A stretch of DNA of 64,000 nt from an uncultured Pseudorhodobacter sp. (GTDB lineage Bacteria > Pseudomonadota > Alphaproteobacteria > Rhodobacterales > Rhodobacteraceae), in assembly GCA_913062925.1 (NCBI GenBank), contig CAJXWJ010000001.1, positions 62,001 to 126,000 of the forward strand. The letters run 5' to 3'. Made by a program: the position numbers and the translations under genes. The notes beneath the pieces were generated by a model that saw only the letters and a program-made list of their open reading frames with translations, was not told the origin of the DNA and searched no databases. Below, in pieces: positions 62,265-64,000 of this stretch. Within the stretch, counting starts at the first letter, position 1. Each line of letters opens with the position of its first letter.

Positions 62265-62935
62265 TCGCCTTCCCCTCGCCGAATTTCTCTGATCGGCGAG
62301 GTGGGGCGCTGCCTTCGCTGATCGTGATCCATTACACCGCCATGGCCAGTTGTGCCGAGGCGCGCGCGCGGCTCTGTGCGCCCGAACACGAGGTCTCGGC
62401 GCATTGGTTGGTGTCTGAGGCGGGGCAGGCCGAGGCGCTGGTCCCCGAGGCGCTGCGGGCCTGGCACGCGGGGGCGGGGGCATGGGCGGGGATCACGGAT
62501 GTGAACAGCCATTCCATCGGCATCGAGCTTGCCAATACCGGCAGCCAACCCTTTCCCGAACCGCAGATGGCAGCCCTAGAGGATCTGTTGCGCGGCATCA
62601 TGGCGCGCTGGCAGATCGCACCGCAAGGCGTGATCGGGCATTCCGACATGGCGCCCCTGCGCAAATCCGACCCCGGAGCGCGGTTTGACTGGCGGCGCTT
62701 GGCGCGGCAAGGCCTGTCGATCTGGCCTGCGGACGTCGCCGCTGCGCCCGCCGAGGCCTTCCTGCCCGCGCTTAGGTACTTTGGCTACCCAGAGGCTCCC
62801 CCCGAAGCGCTGCTGACCGCCTTTCGGCTGCGCTTTCGCCCTACGGCGCGCGGGCCGCTGGATAGCATTGATGCAGGCATGGCCTGCGCGCTTGCCCGCC
62901 GCTTCGCGGTTGACGACGCGCCCGTGCCAGCGTAA
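62261..62935 (+). CDS. N-acetylmuramoyl-L-alanine amidase, AmpD-like
   Basis: The 224-aa zinc amidase of the amidase_2 family has the metal ligands in VIHYTAMASC (His), the catalytic glutamate region HSIGIELANTG, and VIGHSDMAPLRKSDPG (His and Asp). Without a signal peptide it should be cytoplasmic, like AmpD, which recycles anhydro-muropeptides. A C-terminal helical extension follows. The start is taken as the TTG at 62261, overlapping the upstream stop (TTGA); no ATG lies before the homology. Confidence 0.86.
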   Translation: MIAFPSPNFSDRRGGALPSLIVIHYTAMASCAEARARLCAPEHEVSAHWLVSEAGQAEALVPEALRAWHAGAGAWAGITDVNSHSIGIELANTGSQPFPEPQMAALEDLLRGIMARWQIAPQGVIGHSDMAPLRKSDPGARFDWRRLARQGLSIWPADVAAAPAEAFLPALRYFGYPEAPPEALLTAFRLRFRPTARGPLDSIDAGMACALARRFAVDDAPVPA

Positions 62936-62945
62936 GCCCCGCCTC

Positions 62946-63357
62946 GCGCGGATGGCTGGATGACCGCGGGCGGCAACGCTCGAGGAAAGTCCGGACTCCA
63001 TGAAGGAAGGGTGCCGGATAACGTCCGGCGGGGGTAACCCCAGGGAAAGCGCCACAGAGAAAAGACTGCCTTGGTGTCAGGCTTCGGTCTGACGGATCCA
63101 GGGTGATGGTGAAACGGTGGGGTAAGAGCCCACCACGGACTTGGTAACAAGGACGGTATGGCAAGCCCCACCCGGAGCAATGCCGAATAGGGGCCCTGTG
63201 TCGTAAGGTCCGCGCTAGCGGAGACCACGGCAGGGACACTTCAGCCCAGGGGCCCGGGTTGGCAGCTTGACTGCTCGTGGTAACACGGGTGGCAGAGGAA
63301 TGGTCATCCAGAGGGGGCAACCCCTTGGACAAAATCCGGCTTATAGGCCATCCGCGC
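62946..63357 (+). ncRNA. rnpB: RNase P RNA, bacterial class A
   Basis: The 5' end CGCGGATGG (62947-62955) pairs with CCATCCGCG (63348-63356) as the P1 stem. Conserved blocks are GAGGAAAGTCCGGACTCC at about 62980-62997, CCAGGGAAAGCGCCACAGAG, ATGGTGAAACGGTG, and the 3' CAAAATCCGGCTTATAGGCC. The length of about 411 nt is normal. It is the catalytic RNA that matures tRNA 5' ends. Confidence 0.95.
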
Positions 63358-63449
63358 AATTTTATCCCCCCTTGGCAGAGCTTGGCCGCCCCTGCGCAGG
63401 AATGTTTGGGTGCATGGTCGATTCCGCTGCTGAATTTGCGGAATCGCTG

Positions 63450-63477
63450 TTGACTCTGCCCCTCGCGCAAGTAAAAG
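63450..63477 (+). promoter_or_regulatory. Possible sigma-70 promoter of rpmG
   Basis: TTGACT at 63450-63455 is followed, after 16 bases, by TAAAAG at 63472-63477. It follows an inverted repeat GATTCCGC/GCGGAATC at about 63420-63445 that could be the rnpB terminator. The 55 bases to the rpmG start contain GGAGAG at 63521. Confidence 0.35.
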
Positions 63478-63532
63478 GCAGGCTCAAGGATTTGCGGGGC
63501 AACGGTGTTTCCCCGATGCAGGAGAGACGACT

Positions 63533-63700
63533 ATGGCCAAACCGGCGACGATCAAGATCCGTCTGAACTCGACGGCTGGCACCGGACACTTCTATGTGAC
63601 CAAGAAGAATGCCCGGACCATGACCGAGAAGATGACAGTCAACAAGTATGACCCCGTAAAGCGTCAGCATGTTGAATACAAAGAAGGCAAGATCAAGTAA
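63533..63700 (+). CDS. rpmG: 50S ribosomal protein L33
   Basis: The 55-aa protein reads [20 protein letters not shown] and continues to a lysine-rich end KEGKIK. It is the zinc-free C-minus form: the cysteine pairs of the C-plus type are absent and [14 protein letters not shown] takes their place. GGAGAG lies 6 bases before the ATG. A strong terminator follows. Confidence 0.96.
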   Translation: MAKPATIKIRLNSTAGTGHFYVTKKNARTMTEKMTVNKYDPVKRQHVEYKEGKIK

Positions 63701-63726
63701 GATCTGCCCTCAGCTTTCTAGAATTG

Positions 63727-63753
63727 CCGCGCCTTTGGGCGCGGTTTTTCGTT
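63727..63753 (+). terminator. Rho-independent terminator of rpmG
   Basis: CCGCGCC pairs with GGCGCGG around a TTTG loop and is followed by TTTTTCGTTTT. It lies 27 bp after the rpmG stop. Confidence 0.88.
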
Positions 63754-63805
63754 TTGTGCCTCAGGCGTTTATCCGCTGTGGATTGTGGGGCAGGAGGTTA
63801 AACGC

Positions 63806-63834
63806 AAAAGGGCCGCAGTTTCCTGCGGCCCTTT
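63806..63834 (-). terminator. Terminator of the 63856 gene
   Basis: AAAGGGCCGCAG and CTGCGGCCCTTT flank a TTTC loop. The minus strand continues with TTTGCG, so it serves the Bax-inhibitor-like gene that ends at 63856. Confidence 0.75.
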
Positions 63835-63855
63835 GTGTTGGATGATAGCTTTGGG

Positions 63856-64000
63856 TTATTCGCGGTTGCCCAAGAAGCGCAGCAAGAACATGAACAGGTT
63901 GACGAAATCAAGGTAGAGCGTCAGCGCGCCCATGATCGCCGATTTGCCAAGCCAGTTTTCATCGCCATATTGTGCGTGTTCAATATAGTCGGCCTTGATC
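63856..64000 (-). CDS. Bax inhibitor-1/YccA family membrane protein, C-terminal part
   Basis: The last 47 residues of a minus-strand gene that continues beyond the right edge are visible: IKADYIEHAQYGDENWLGKS, then ALTLYLDFVNLFMFLLRFLG, ending NRE. The final hydrophobic helix with an acidic Asp and the LRFLG ending match the C-terminus of UPF0005/BI-1 proteins such as YbhL. The rest of the protein is outside the window. Confidence 0.83.
   Translation of the reverse strand, partial: IKADYIEHAQYGDENWLGKSAIMGALTLYLDFVNLFMFLLRFLGNRE

Noticed and set aside
63267-63566. A 99-aa plus-strand frame across the rnpB end and rpmG start
   Set aside because: It overlaps the conserved 3' end of RNase P RNA and the real L33 gene in another frame.

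Overview
The window is high-GC DNA from an alphaproteobacterium, most likely a member of Rhodobacteraceae (Rhodobacterales). The evidence is gene order and gene content: a coxB-ctaB-small ORF-ctaG-coxC-surf1-thrC-M16 peptidase block, an aerobic cob cluster with bluB, a GHMP-type threonine kinase and a DUF1636 gene, ribH-nusB linkage, MmcB and DUF6324 proteins, a tRNA-His gene that lacks the encoded G-1, and an intergenic repeat with the core TTTCATCT...AAATATCC. No transposase, phage gene, CRISPR array or rRNA operon is visible; the region reads as core chromosome.

Region 1 (1-1.8 kb): a truncated secreted-protein gene diverges from gltX. Region 2 (1.8-24.5 kb): a nearly complete aerobic adenosylcobalamin pathway. 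The late genes (cobS, cobT, cobU on minus; a CobC-type phosphatase, threonine kinase, cbiB, cobD and bluB on plus; cobQ and cobO on minus) assemble the lower ligand and nucleotide loop. A cobalamin riboswitch at about 10441-10632 leads a long plus-strand operon: DUF1636, cobW, cobN, cobG, cobH, cobI, cobJ, cobL, cobE, cobM, cobB, cobA and cobF, with cobK embedded on the opposite strand. The CobS/CobT subunits of cobaltochelatase and the cobalt reductase CobR are not in the window.

Region 3 (24.6-34.9 kb): a lone pstS, parE, a short-chain epimerase with a convergent glycosyltransferase-like gene, a glutathione S-transferase, a MATE exporter, an unknown 144-aa protein, an aspartate aminotransferase, an Xre regulator coupled to sdhE, and an LdtR/MarR-like regulator with a palindrome upstream. 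Region 4 (35.0-39.6 kb): capsule genes kpsC, a Wza/KpsD-type export lipoprotein, and kpsS, without the ABC exporter genes. Region 5 (39.7-45.2 kb): a strikingly degenerate ribH paralogue, nusB, a small membrane protein, a candidate structured RNA, mmcB, a DUF6324 gene, an acetyltransferase, tRNA-His and tex.

Region 6 (45.3-56.4 kb): tldD, then the aa3 cytochrome oxidase subunit II/III and assembly operon running into thrC, an M16 peptidase, an acetyltransferase, a DUF1697 gene and a FAD-linked oxidase. An FNR-like box lies upstream of coxB, and this block is bracketed by two inverted copies of an 85-bp repeat. Region 7 (56.5-64 kb): mtnP-apt purine salvage, a DnaQ-like exonuclease, a UPF0173 hydrolase, gatC-gatA, a lipoprotein, an AmpD-like amidase, rnpB, rpmG and the end of a Bax-inhibitor-1-like membrane protein.

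No wholly new multi-gene system is evident. The items I would pursue first are the catalytically degenerate lumazine-synthase paralogue at 39743, the candidate structured RNA at 41110-41262, the DUF1636 protein at the head of the riboswitch-controlled cob operon, and the cobK/cobL start-codon overlap.
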